Below are positions 1-9,474 of a DNA stretch of 15,420 nucleotides, piece by piece. Each line of letters begins with the position of its first letter. Positions within the stretch are counted from its first letter, which is position 1. The position numbers and the translations under genes were made by a program. Source of the stretch: Acephala macrosclerotiorum (Eukaryota > Ascomycota > Leotiomycetes > Helotiales > Mollisiaceae); contig MU119859.1 of assembly GCA_014904845.1 (NCBI GenBank), forward strand, positions 1 to 15,420, given 5' to 3'. Below the pieces are notes generated by a model. The model had not been told where the DNA came from. It ran no database searches and saw only the letters and a list, made by a program, of their open reading frames with translations.

Positions 1-257
1 GGGCGTGCAGTTCGAATAAGGTCCTCATCTAGCTCGCAGATGTCTTTGACAGTTGACCATGGCTTTTGCACAAGCTTTGCTATCTCTGTGATTGTTTTGC
101 AAGGCTTGAAATATCGTAAGGTGTTGATCTCTTTGCGTGTAGGAGTATCGGTTTCTCTTCTTTCTGTTTTGCGCTCGTTCCATTCTGCAGTAGTTTTATG
201 GTGTTTTTTGGGGTTTTCAGGTGTTTGAGGAGGGGTTTGATCAAGTGGAACTTCCAT
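1..257 (-). CDS. Partial ORF with possible HTH DNA-binding region, runs off left edge
   Basis: An ATG at 257-255 opens a frame that stays open for 85 codons to the window edge, so no stop is seen. The first 40 residues are polar and rich in Pro, Thr, Lys and Glu. Residues about 38-75 (TPTRKEINTLRYF, then ITEIAKLVQKPWSTVKDIC) read like a homeodomain-like helix-turn-helix with the pattern 'IA..(V/L)..P.STV..I', as found at the N terminus of Tc1/mariner-type transposases and some regulators. The family is inferred from this pattern alone. A hydrophobic ORF on the same strand in another frame (463-80) overlaps it and is judged a shadow. The rest of the protein lies outside the window. It could be a transposase remnant or a host gene. 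Confidence 0.45.
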   Translation of the reverse strand, partial: MEVPLDQTPPQTPENPKKHHKTTAEWNERKTERRETDTPTRKEINTLRYFKPCKTITEIAKLVQKPWSTVKDICELDEDLIRTAR

Positions 258-1045
258 AATAGTGTTGTAATTGATAGAATAACAGAGAATAAGAAGAGGG
301 TGGTCATGAATAGGGATAAACAATCAACAAGGCCCGTGCGGGTTGCTAGTTTCACGGTCATAAATTTTATCCGCCTCGGTTGCTGAGGGTCCAAAGAAGT
401 TGGGCAGCCAGTCAACGAACGAGGCGCAAGATGACGACGGTGAAGGCGAACAATGCTGCACAATTGATTCCAGCAAATGGGTAAAAGGTATTAGAAACGC
501 TGGCTAGTATCAGTATCTCCAGCAGAGATCAACATGCAGGTGGGCAGACGCGTGGGCAAGAATTTGTTTTATTATTATGGCAGCACCCAGGAGACATTTG
601 CCAGAATCCGGACTCTATCCTAGTTTGGGGGGCTTGAGCAAACACAAACGCTTCGACTCGAGCCGTTGAAATCCTTCCCGCCAACAGAATTCGAGAGGCT
701 GACGGCGTGGTCTTGACTTGGAGCGAGGGGATGCTTTGTGCTGGCTGCGTATCGAAGATCCGGCTTCCCAGTAACCAAGTGTCTTGTGCGACCTGCCTGC
801 GATCCGTGCCGATACAGCCTACTTCTTAGAAAACGTGATGCTCGGAGTGTTTTGCTTTTCTGCCTCGGGGAAGACAAGTTAGAGGCCGCTCATAGGCCAT
901 GCACGAACTCAAAGTTACCTCTCTCCCTCACCGCCGCCTCGCGCAGGATGCATTTGTGTCTGACCGCTCTTGTGAAAACTCTCAAAGGAGTTTGGTGTGC
1001 CAAAACTCCATGCCATTAATGCTCTACTCTAATTGTACATTGTGC
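258..1045. other. Intergenic region between the left-edge ORF and PRE3
   Basis: This stretch lies upstream of the left-edge ORF and downstream of PRE3. It holds several short overlapping ORFs on both strands (for example 620-877 minus and 738-1019 plus), none with a recognisable domain or credible splice structure. Base composition is ordinary. No RNA gene or repeat was seen. Confidence 0.5.
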
Positions 1046-1994
1046 CTATTGGTGACGGATGGTGTAATTGGTATCTGGCAAATACAAATGCCTGTTTGCT
1101 CCCTTTGCCGTGAGGACCACCATTCTGATGACACCACCAGAGCTTCCATCCCATTTGATCGCCTCTTGCAAAGCACCCTTGACGAAGTCGACAGCTTCCT
1201 CCTCGTTCATTCCCTCCTTCCAGTTGGCATCGCAGTATCCGTAGATATAGGTTGAACCTGAACCTCCGATGGCATATGGTTGCTTGTGTAATGATCCTCC
1301 CAATGGTATCGAGTAGACCTGACCTCCGTGTCGCTCGTCCCAACCAGCAATGATCAAACCAGCACTGATCATGTTAGCCAGTGAACTCTCCATATGTTCG
1401 GTCGTACCTTAATCTATCCTTGTTCTCATAGCACAACTCCTGAAACATCGCCGCCGCCGTTTGTGTTGTTGGTTGTCTGCCATTCATGACGCCGTACATC
1501 CCTAGTTGGTAGTGGACAATGTCTGCCACAGCTTGAGTGTCCGCAGCAGATCCAGACCGGCAGCACCAAATGGTATCGTGGACTTGGGTGAGCTTGTCGG
1601 TGACTCGGTTTGCGATGTATGCTCCAGTCGTGGTTCTACTGTCTGCGCCTATATTCCACCATTATCAATGTGATTCCTGCTACCGATGCCATCCAAAAGA
1701 CATACCTAGAATAACACCATCCTTGAAGTTGATTGCCATGCTGTCATCAAGTCAACCGATGTCCCTTGATTCTGTTGTTTCGCAGTCGAGCTTACATTGA
1801 GGTTCCAAGGCTAAGGAGAAGGTTAGCAGAAGCATCATGGCGAGAGGAGAAGCTCTTACTTGACTTCACCTTTCTTTAGGCGATCCATATCGACGTGAAT
1901 ACCATCTGCGGAAGGAATTGTTAGCTGTCGTGTGCATAGATGAAGCTCTTTGGCCCGTACCTTCATTCAACATTCCTGAGGTTCCGAACTCCAT
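1046..1994 (-). CDS. PRE3: 20S proteasome subunit beta type-1 (caspase-like catalytic subunit)
   Basis: The gene encodes the beta1 subunit of the 20S proteasome core, an N-terminal-nucleophile threonine protease responsible for cleavage after acidic residues. Splicing gives complement(join(1046..1364,1408..1648,1706..1740,1796..1810,1860..1905,1961..1994)), which is 690 nt or 229 residues and in frame throughout. The start [11 protein letters not shown] leads to a propeptide ending RLKKGEVNLG, then the mature N terminus TSIMAINF with catalytic Thr30 (mature Thr1). The partner residues Asp46 (in [16 protein letters not shown]) and Lys62 (VTDKL) are present. Further family signatures are [27 protein letters not shown] and [17 protein letters not shown]. 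Length and sequence match the yeast Pre3/human PSMB6 family closely. Exon 3 is only 15 nt and encodes the autoprocessing site. All introns have GT...AG ends; the 43-nt last intron has a CTAAC branch site. Confidence 0.97.
1796..1810 (-). other. PRE3: 15-nt micro-exon of PRE3 carrying the Gly-Thr cleavage site
   Basis: This exon is flanked by TTAG at 1814-1811 and by GTAAGC from 1795. It supplies the last base of Asn27, then Leu-Gly-Thr-Ser, then two bases of Ile32. It therefore contains the catalytic threonine and the glycine before it. Skipping it keeps the frame (15 nt) but removes the catalytic residue. Confidence 0.9.
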
Positions 1995-2586
1995 GATTGC
2001 GAATTTTAATAGAAAGAGGTGTGGGAAAGAACTCGAGAAGCTACGCAGAAGTACGTAGGATTCGTGAGGTGTTGGGGGAGGAGAAATTGGTGGTTGATGG
2101 AGCTTGTTGTACTTGGGCTCAGGCAGCGCCGACGCGAATCGCGATTGCGATCACGTGTACTTCAAAATTGGGGCTCAAAAGTCTCAGAACCTCCAGAACA
2201 TTTACGTCTAGACGGTGCAGAAGACTTACTAAGATACTTGTTGACATTGATGAGGTTGGAATTCAGGAGATTGTTGTTCCTACCATATCAAGTGAAGAGT
2301 GAAATATCCCACAAGCTATTACCTTTCTATACTTTCATAGAATGAAGACCGTCTCCTGATTCCTTCGATGAGGCTTGATGCTCTACTTGATGGGTCGAAA
2401 CTATACAGGAAAGAAGCCACCGCTATTTTCAAAAGTCCTTCCTGCCCTAACGCCATGCCATGCCGCTGTCGCATCGAACACTATCATCCTACAATATCTA
2501 CACAGATTCCACCCTCCATCGTTTATCCTCCTCTCGTCAACCTGTTCTTGTCAGCAACCATCTAGTCATAATTAAACAGGCCGCAC
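1995..2586. other. PRE3 promoter region and ERV2 3' flank
   Basis: PRE3 starts at 1994 and ERV2 ends at 2587, both on the minus strand, so this 592-nt gap holds the PRE3 promoter and the ERV2 3' UTR. A CACGTG E-box lies at 2152-2157 and a perfect 10-bp palindrome AATCGCGATT at 2137-2146, about 140-165 nt upstream of the PRE3 ATG. I looked for the yeast proteasome element GGTGGCAAA on both strands and did not see it. Plus-strand ORFs here (1997-2345) have no domain signature. Confidence 0.5.
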
Positions 2587-3220
2587 CTACCCCTCCTTCT
2601 CTAATTCCAGTTGTGTGAAACTACCCTTCTCCTTTCCAGGTACCGGATCCTCAGCACAACCACAATCATAAAAATCCCCTATTTTGGAGCAGTCAAACAG
2701 GCCCTTCTTCAGCCTCTTATTGACCTCGTTGTGCACATGGCAAGCCCAAGCCGCAGCTGCGGACCTCGAAACAACTTGTGGAGGGAACTTCTGGAGTATC
2801 TTCTGGAAATGTCTTGCGCAGTCTCCACAGGGGTATAGTCGGGCGAAGAGGTGAATGTAGGATTTGAGAGCTTCGCTGTCGTCTGCGGTTGGCTTGTCTG
2901 GAAACTTAGCCATCATTGTATGAAGGACTTTCCATGCTGAATGACCAAGCTCAGCTCTGCAAACAGGTCAGCACGGAAACATCGTACAGAGCTCGAAGTA
3001 CATACTTCAGTGTCGCATTCTCGAGCTTCGGCGCAGTTGCCTCTCCATGCAGTATTCCTTCATTGAGATTCAGGCCAACACGCGATTCCTGGTATGATGG
3101 GATATAGTCCGGATGCCTTGTCCCTTCCGCCTTATTTCGAAATATCGACACGAAGAATATGGCCAGACAAGCCGCCCCTCCAATCAAGGTCAGCAACGTA
3201 ATATGCTGTCGTCGAGGCAT
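2587..3220 (-). CDS. ERV2: FAD-dependent thiol (sulfhydryl) oxidase, Erv2-like, ER membrane-anchored
   Basis: Erv2-type enzymes generate disulfide bonds in the ER lumen, passing electrons from thiols through FAD to oxygen. The model is complement(join(2587..2956,3006..3220)), 194 residues; the 49-nt intron has donor GTATGT and acceptor GCAG. Residues 8-27 form a single hydrophobic segment after MPRRQH, which fits a signal anchor. The ERV/ALR domain begins at about residue 73 (AELGHSAWKVLHTMMAKFP). It has the active-site CxxC at Cys115/Cys118 (YPCGDCARHF), FAD-contact residues in WACHVHNEVN (142-151) with Cys144, Cys161 (FDC), and a C-terminal CGC pair at 170-172 matching the shuttle disulfide of yeast Erv2. 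Length and the N-terminal anchor favour Erv2 over mitochondrial Erv1. It is divergent from the aminotransferase gene. Confidence 0.95.
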
Positions 3221-3721
3221 TCTGCGATAGGGAAATGATGTCGGCCGTCCGTTGCAGGTTGGTGTGGCTTACAAAGAGCTTCGCAGAATCGCAGTGGATT
3301 ACTCGTGGCAATTGCTGACCTCGAAGACCTCGCCGTCTAGGAAAGTAAAGAGCGGAACAAAGAAATCCATCAATGAATGTTCCCAGAAAAGAGGCACAAT
3401 AGAAGTCACTCCATCGACCTCGGTCTCATCAGAGAAGAGAGTGATCAGATGAATTGCCTGATTTGTCGTTTCAGTCTCCTTCAAATAAATTTAGCCTAGA
3501 TGAACCCCTGGCGTCATGATGCAGGGGCACTCCGCCACAGGGTTCCGCAAGATGCCGCTGATCTGGGCACCCCGCCGATTGACCTCCGATGGCGCACGAA
3601 ATAAATATTACACAGCCAGACAGACGTTACTTATTCCCCTCTTCACCTCCTCCACTCCTTATCAACTCTCCCACTTATTCCCTGACCTTTCTTAAAGTTT
3701 GTCTCTCCATTTACCCCCAAA
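3221..3721. promoter_or_regulatory. Shared divergent promoter of ERV2 and the branched-chain aminotransferase
   Basis: Both start codons face outwards from this 501-nt gap. On the aminotransferase side there is an AT-rich TATA-like stretch at about 3599-3610 (AAATAAATATTA) and then a long pyrimidine-rich tract from about 3634 to the ATG, a common fungal core-promoter pattern. A GC-rich segment lies at about 3510-3600. Short ORFs at 3252-3484 on both strands have no domain signature. Co-regulation is inferred only from the geometry. Confidence 0.55.
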
Positions 3722-4980
3722 ATGGTATTCCCACCTCCACCAGTCAACACAATTGACTGGAACAATATTGGCTTCAAAGTTCGTGAAGGTAAGAAGAGTC
3801 ACAGTCAGACAATTCACTCTCGCTGACCGCACCACAGTCAATGGACACATCGAATCCCACTATAGCGTCAAGACTGGCGTCTGGACCAAACCTCAATTCA
3901 TAACGGACCCCTTCATGCGAATCCATGGTATGGCCCCAGGTCTCAACTATGGTCAACAAGCATACGAGGGCATGAAGGCATTCCGAACAGCGAACAACGA
4001 GATCACAATCTTCCGTCCCTACCGAAATGCTGCTCGAATTGCACACTCTGCAAGCTTCGTCTCGATGCCCCCAATTCCCGAAGATCTCTTCATCGAGGCT
4101 GTTCACGCTGCTGTGTCACTGAACGCTTCACACATCCCACCACACGAGACCGGCGCTGCGATGTACATCCGACCTCTGATCTTTGGTTCAAGCGCTCAAT
4201 TAGGTCTCAACCCACCTGAAGAATACACATTCTGCGTCTACGTTATGCCCACAGGTGTCTACCATGGTGTCCACCCAGTCAAGTGCTTGATTCTCGAGGA
4301 CTTCGACCGCGCAGCACCAGACGGAACAGGTAGTGCGAAAGTAGGAGGAAATTATGCACCCGTAATGAGATGGAGTGACAAAGCACGGAACGAGGGTTAC
4401 GGCATCACTCTACACCTGGACTCCAAGACGAGAACGGAAATTGACGAATTCTCAACTAGTGGTTTCATTGGTATTAAGAAAGAGGGGGATAGTATCACAA
4501 TGGTGACACCGGATAGCAAGAATGTCATCGCAAGTGTTACGTCAGATTCGTGCCAAGATATTGCGAAGAGCTTTGGGTGGAAGACTGAAGTGCGTCCTGT
4601 AAGTGACAGCCGCCCTTTGACTGACATCGAGCCCCTGTTCTTGTCCCCATTTTGCTTACACAAGCGTCTTGCAGATCAAGTACGAAGAACTTCCCACCTT
4701 CAGCGAAGTCCTCGCTGCAGGCACAGCAGCTGCTCTCGTTCCTATCAAGTCCATCACTCGAAGGAGCCGCAACGAAACATTCTCCTATATCGCAGAAAAC
4801 GACGAAGAGCCGGGCCCAATCTGCATGAAGCTTCTCACAACATTGAAGGGTATCCAGATGGGCAAGATCAAGGATACATTTGGCTGGAACTTGAAGGTTG
4901 AGGAGGTGGATCTTGCAAAATATGCTGCTGGCGAGCAGACGAATGGCGTTAATGGCTACAGTGTCGACAAGCTACCTTAG
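3722..4980 (+). CDS. Branched-chain-amino-acid aminotransferase (PLP fold type IV), probably cytosolic
   Basis: BCATs transfer the amino group between leucine, isoleucine or valine and 2-oxoglutarate. The model is join(3722..3788,3838..4598,4675..4980), 1134 nt or 377 residues. Introns of 49 nt (branch CTGAC) and 76 nt (donor GTAAGT, acceptor TTGCAG) are in frame. Diagnostic segments are RIHGMAPGLNYGQQAYEGMK (50-69), IFRPYRNAARI, and the PLP-binding lysine Lys190 in SAKVGGNYAP. They are followed by EIDEFSTSGFIGI and, in the last exon, LPTFSEVLAAGTAAALVPIK. The start at 3722 gives MVFPPPPVNTIDWNNIGFKV, with no basic amphipathic presequence, so a cytosolic form is likelier than a mitochondrial one. 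An upstream ATG at 3699 would read straight through intron 1 and is rejected. The 'EFSTSGF' version is the fungal clade, some members of which belong to secondary-metabolite clusters, but no cluster genes are seen here. Confidence 0.95.
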
Positions 4981-5782
4981 ATGGCTGGGATATTAAAAGT
5001 GCTTCAAGATAGGCCGACCTCTCGGTCTTGCTTTACATGATCTAATGAAAAGTTTTGAGGGCATTTAGCAAGCTGGAATCTTACTCTTGTTCTAGCTTTA
5101 CCACGTTTTTGGTTTAGTTTTCAGAGCTTGCAACCAGCGTTCTCAATCTCCCAGCCCTGCCCGCACTTTTTTATGACCGTTTTGTTTTGTCAAGTAGGGC
5201 CATTATTGCCTGCCATGCATGTCCACTATTAGATGTAGTGTCTAAGCTCAGGACGGCCTCTGCCAATGTCGAACCAAGGATGGGCGATTGAAGATGTCTG
5301 CAAGATCTCGTGGTACGGTCGACCACCGCGCGCTTTCACATGCTCTCAAGATACTTATTGCGTAGCACCCATAATTCCTTTCTTCCGCGCCGATCAATAG
5401 TCATGAAAGTCCTAAAGGCTGGGAGACTTGCAACGCGATCTAATGACCCATCTCGATTTGACGACTTCACGTGGTGTATAATCATGTGACCGCTCAGGGG
5501 CTCGGCAAGCAGCCCCGCCGCTCGAGTTCAAAATTACCACAATGCATTGTGCCTCTGAACCCTTACCCTTACTCTTTGGCTTTTCTTTCAGACATCTCTT
5601 TCCTCCTCGAATAGGAGAAAGTGGACGGAGAAAGTCCAGGCAAAGCTGGGAGAATGAGGAGGGTGCATTGCAATTGCAACAGCGTACTCCCTCCTCTCCT
5701 CGCTTCACGACTTACTCCGCTAAAGTTAGCCCCGTTTAGCTACCACCTCTCTCAGATAAATATCTTCCTCCCGGGCAACATT
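4981..5782. other. Intergenic region: aminotransferase 3' flank and BTB gene promoter
   Basis: This 802-nt gap lies between two plus-strand genes. A CACGTG E-box sits at 5468-5473, followed at 5484-5489 by CATGTG. A pyrimidine-rich stretch at about 5686-5770 precedes the BTB start codon and probably marks its transcription start region. Short ORFs (5412-5708 minus, 5542-5739 plus) show no domain. Confidence 0.5.
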
Positions 5783-6906
5783 ATGAACATCTTCGCAACC
5801 AGCATGATCTCCACGATGGGGCAAGCCTCAGGAAGCACCACTACAGCTGATACGCCTGCAACGACGAACAATGCAACTCAAAAAAGCAACGCCATGATTA
5901 ACGCCCCTGCCTCGATCAACGAGACTTTGGCAAGTCGGGCCATGAATAGCCCATTGGTTGTGCAGCCCGTCGATACAAAGTCAGCCTTGGAGCCGTAAGT
6001 TACCTTCGCTGTTGGTTTGAAAGTGATCCTGTACTGACATCATACGTGCATAGCAACCTTGGCAGCCAGACGGTGACCGTGTATGTCGGCCCGAAGCGTA
6101 AACCATTCATTATCCACAAAAACCTCCTCTGCTGCTCAGCCAGGTTCTTCGAAGCAGCTCTTAACGGGTCATTTGTTGAAGGCCAAGAGGGTTCTATCCA
6201 TTTGCCGGAGGACCAAGCTGGTGCTTTCTCCCTCTACGTCGATTGGGTTTATCGAGGTACGGTTCGGAAAGGAAACACTGAGATGCATCTGCACGATCTC
6301 TATGATCTCTACGTCTTCGCCGAAAAGCTCTGCCTCGTCAACCTAACTAATCAAACCATGGATGCTATTCAAGACATGGCCTTTGAGCACGAGCTACGAT
6401 ACGAGTTGATCACAAAAGAGCTTTTGACGAAAGTCATTTCCCGTACAGTTCACCGAACTTCACCTTGCATATCAACCATCAACGGAAAACCAAGTGAGCA
6501 TGTCACCGGCCTGAGATGGTTCTCCATCTATATGTTGGTATGGTCGATTCTCACCGCCGCTCGAGAAAAAGCCAAGGAGGATGACACCAAGGGAGTTCGG
6601 ATGCCTCATTGGTCTGGCAAGCGAAAGCAAAGCATGCCTTCCGAAGATCTTCGATTCGTATGGGATCTCTGCAAGGATGATTTTGAGTTCTTTCAGGCGT
6701 TTGTTGAGCGCTATGAGGATGAACTACAGGATTTCGCCAACGATCTTCATGATCCTCGCGAAAGAGATGATCATTCCGATGGAGACAAGTGCTATTTTCA
6801 TTATCATGGAGACGGCTCTGACTGCAAGCCTGCAGCAGATTTATCATTCGTCCCAATGAATGGTAAGGAGAGAGGAGGCGCTGGAATAGATGCTCAGGAA
6901 GGCTAA
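5783..6906 (+). CDS. BTB/POZ domain protein
   Basis: The model is join(5783..5994,6054..6906), 1065 nt or 354 residues, with a phase-2 intron (donor GTAAGT, branch CTGAC, acceptor ATAG). Residues 1-70 are a low-complexity Thr/Ala/Asn-rich leader. The BTB fold starts at about residue 75 with QTVTVYVGPKRKPFIIHKNL and continues through SARFFEAALNGSF, IHLPEDQAGAFSLYVDWVYR and LYDLYVFAEKLCLVNL, the usual fungal BTB pattern. The remainder (about 180-354) is a helical region of unknown type with an acidic, His/Asp-rich tail. BTB domains mediate dimerisation and often Cullin-3 binding; no second domain is seen, so the role is unknown. An in-frame ATG at 5621 would add 54 residues from what looks like the 5' UTR and is less likely; 5804 is another possible start. 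Confidence 0.9.
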
Positions 6907-7337
6907 GGGTGTCAGCGGCGGAGAGTACTTTGTGCTAGAGAAAACATGCATACTGAGAATCTGGGAGGATTTATTAAACCACAAGGAGAAATTAGAGAGG
7001 CTTGATATTTTCAATCGCATCAACTAAACGCAACACTAGAAGCAATAACTCTAAATTTTCTCTACCCGAATGCAATTCTACGAGCATGGCTATTCAAACC
7101 TCCTTCAGTAACTGGAGGTCTTGAATTTAAAACTAGCTTCCAGTTCAAAAACCTAGCTTAAATTTTACTAACTGTATTTGGACATTTTCAACGGCTCAGT
7201 TTTAGTATTGTCGCGTCTTATAATAGATAGCTTCGGAGACCAACAAAATAAATACCTACTTCGATTTTGTGTTTCCCAAGAATCCACCCCCACCTCGCAA
7301 CAAACATCTTGCTCGGCCAAAACTCGCAAACGCGACG
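6907..7337. other. Intergenic region between the two BTB loci
   Basis: This moderately AT-rich spacer of 431 nt lies between the intact BTB gene and its truncated paralogue. It contains the 3' flank of the first gene and presumably the decayed promoter of the second. No gene or clear repeat was recognised. Confidence 0.5.
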
Positions 7338-7644
7338 ATGACGGAAGCAACCCCAGGTACATCGCAAGCATTTGTGCCTATCATGCTTCCTACTTTGGAA
7401 CCGTGAGCAACTCCTCCTTCTATCCAAAAGCGCAAGCAACTAATGGTAAAGCAGGAAACTAGGCCACGAAATGGTCATCGTCTACGTCGGTCCGCAACGA
7501 AAGAAGTTTACCCTTCATAAGAAGCCACTTCGCGCATCGGCAACCATGTTCAGCGCGGCATTCGACGAATTGGCGAAAATGGCGGAAGCTGCGCGCATTC
7601 TGCGTATGCACTCCGCACGGCTGCGTGGTTATGATGTGGGTTGA
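7338..7644 (+). pseudogene. Truncated BTB/POZ paralogue
   Basis: join(7338..7402,7455..7644) encodes 84 residues: MTEATPGTSQAFVPIMLPTLEP, then across a 52-nt intron (GTGAGC...GCAG, branch CTAAT) KLGHEMVIVYVGPQRKKFTLHK. This aligns with the first BTB gene (EP then NLGSQTVTVYVGPKRKPFIIHK), with the intron at the same codon and in the same phase. The two share V.VYVGP.RK.F..HK..L..SA..F.AA. After SAAFDE the resemblance ends, and a TGA follows at 7642-7644. The conserved 'LPED...YVDWVYRG' half of the BTB domain is missing. The divergence suggests an old duplicate that was later rearranged or truncated. It could still make a short BTB-like protein, but a non-functional remnant is likelier. Confidence 0.7.
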
Positions 7645-7807
7645 GTGTCGTAATCCTGCCGCAATGCTTCGGCTGTGCCGAATCCCCGACCCTGCCCGAG
7701 CACGGCGCAGATCCAACAGCCCAGTTGCCAGCGAGAATTAGGCGGCTACCTTCATAAGGATTAGAACGGTCGACAGAACAGAAAAATCTTCACATGCTCC
7801 ACGAGAC

Positions 7808-8092
7808 GTGCGAGATCTACATTTTTCAACAGCCAGGCTTGCGACGAGTTGTCTGGACCATTCGACGACATGCTGGAAGCTACCCAATGAAGTTCGTTTG
7901 CTAATCTTGAAGGAGGTAGGAGTGCCTATGTTCACCACTTTTGCTCAAGGCTCACGAGTACAGTTATCAGATCGAAGAGATCTCAAGCAGCTCTGCGCGG
8001 TCTCGAAGAAACTATATGATTTTACACTCTTCGAACTCTGCCAAACGGTCGTCATCAGCCCTGAATCCGAAAAGCACCTTGAGAAACGATAA
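7808..8092 (+). pseudogene. F-box-like protein fragment, cut off at the AT-rich block
   Basis: A 94-codon ORF contains WKLPNEVRLLILKEV, then DLKQLCAVSKKLYDFTLFEL and TVVISPESEKHL. This is the pattern of a fungal F-box (LP.E....I...., then DL..LC.VSK.L, ending L...V.I). F-box proteins recruit substrates to SCF ubiquitin ligases. The normal protein would go on for hundreds of residues of repeats, but this frame meets TAA at 8090-8092, eight bases before a C11-G3-C10 tract and the hypermutated block. The true start is unclear: the frame has a stop upstream near 7738-7740, and an ATG at 7808 is the first available. Confidence 0.5.
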
Positions 8093-8099
8093 ATCGGGA

Positions 8100-8123
8100 C
8101 CCCCCCCCCCGGGCCCCCCCCCC
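8100..8123 (+). repeat. C11-G3-C10 homopolymer tract at the block boundary
   Basis: Eleven C, three G and ten C follow each other directly before the AT-rich block begins. The complementary strand is G10-C3-G11, able in principle to form G-quadruplex or i-motif structures. It could also be an assembly or sequencing artefact at a hard-to-read junction. Confidence 0.85.
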
Positions 8124-9474
8124 ACCTTGGGCTGCTTTTTATACCAAAAATACTAATTTTTAACTTTTATTGTTTTTATAAATAATTAATAAAATTATTT
8201 AAAAATTAATATATAATATATTTTAAACTTAAAATATAATTATTAAAAAGAATTTATTTAATTTTTTTTATATTTAATAAAAATTAAATTAATTAATAAT
8301 TTTTAATATAAAAAATAATTTAAAATTAAACAAAAAATAATAAAAAAACGAATGAAATTTTAAACGTTAATATTAATATAATAAAATTAAAAATTTATAT
8401 TTAAAACAATTATTAATTAATTAATTAATTTAATAATTATTAATTAAAAAATTTATAATATATTTTTATTTTTATTTAATTATTTATTTTATTACAATAA
8501 TTAAAAATTAATTAATTTAATAATTATTTATTATTAATATAATTTTAATAATTTAAAACAAATATTATAATAAAAACGAAAACGAAAATATTATTAATTT
8601 TTTAAAATTTTATAAATTTGTATAAATAATTATATTTAAATTTTTTATATCGTTTTTAAAATAAATTTACAATTTTTAATAAATTTTTAATTTGAATATA
8701 TTAATTAATTAAATAAAATTTTTATATAAAACGATAATATTAACGACGATATAAATAATAATAAAAATGAAAATATTAAAAATCGAAAAATATATTAATA
8801 TTATTTTTTTATTTACGAAATTTTAAAATTAAAACGATTTATCGTTATATTAAAAATTATTTTTTTAGTAATTTTTTTTTTTTAAATTTTATTTCTTTGA
8901 AAAATATTAAAAAAAAAATTAATATATACGTTTAATATTTTAATATAAATTTTTTTAAAAGAAATTATATAATTTAATTAAACGTTTAAATTTTTATTTT
9001 TAAAATATTTTTAATATAATAACGAATTTTATTAATTTTTTTTTATAAATATTTAAATGGATTAAAATATTAAAAATTTAATATAAATTATTAAATAATA
9101 AAATACTTTTTATAAAATTCGTTTATTATTAAAAATATATTAATTTTAACGAAAAAAATTTATTCAATTTATCGTTTTTATTAAAAAATAATATTTTTTT
9201 AAAATATGTATATTTTTTTAAATATATATTTTTTTTTAAATATATTATTAATATTTAAATTAAATTTTTTTTTTAACGTTTTTTAATATTACGAAATTAT
9301 TAAAATTTTTATATATTAAAAAATATAATTTAAATATAATTAATAATATATAAAAAATATATATATATATTTTTTAATATTACAATGTAATATTAAACTC
9401 GAAAAAAAAAAATGATGATAATAATATAATTAACAAACGATAATAAAACTATAAAACAAAGTATAAAAACTTAA
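8124..9474. repeat. Extremely AT-rich, RIP-like hypermutated block
   Basis: From about 8150 the sequence is almost only A and T, made of TTAA/TATA-type runs with no usable ORF. By hand count over 8341-9360 (1020 nt) there are about 27 C and 30 G, and about 20 of each form CpG dinucleotides; fewer than one would be expected by chance. The remaining C are followed by A (five) or T (two). Such blocks in Pezizomycotina usually derive from transposons mutated by repeat-induced point mutation (C to T on both strands). No terminal repeats or target-site duplication could be recognised at the edges, and the parent element cannot be identified. Confidence 0.85.

Noticed and set aside
80..463. 127-codon minus-strand ORF with a hydrophobic stretch, possible small membrane protein
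   Set aside because: It overlaps, in another frame of the same strand, the ORF 257-1 that is open to the edge and has a more protein-like composition and HTH-like pattern. The hydrophobicity follows from pyrimidine-rich sequence.
1997..2345. Overlapping plus-strand ORFs upstream of PRE3
   Set aside because: There is no domain signature, two frames overlap each other, and the region is expected promoter of PRE3.
3699..4901. Single-exon 400-codon reading of the aminotransferase from ATG 3699
   Set aside because: It translates intron 1 and reads past the GTAAGT donor at 4599, losing the conserved N and C termini. The three-exon model restores family sequence at both ends.
8124..9474. Mitochondrial DNA insertion, origin or centromere-like element as source of the AT block
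   Set aside because: No mitochondrial gene, tRNA or recognisable repeat unit is visible, and the near exclusive CpG context of remaining G and C points to directed mutation. A centromeric role cannot be judged from 1.35 kb.
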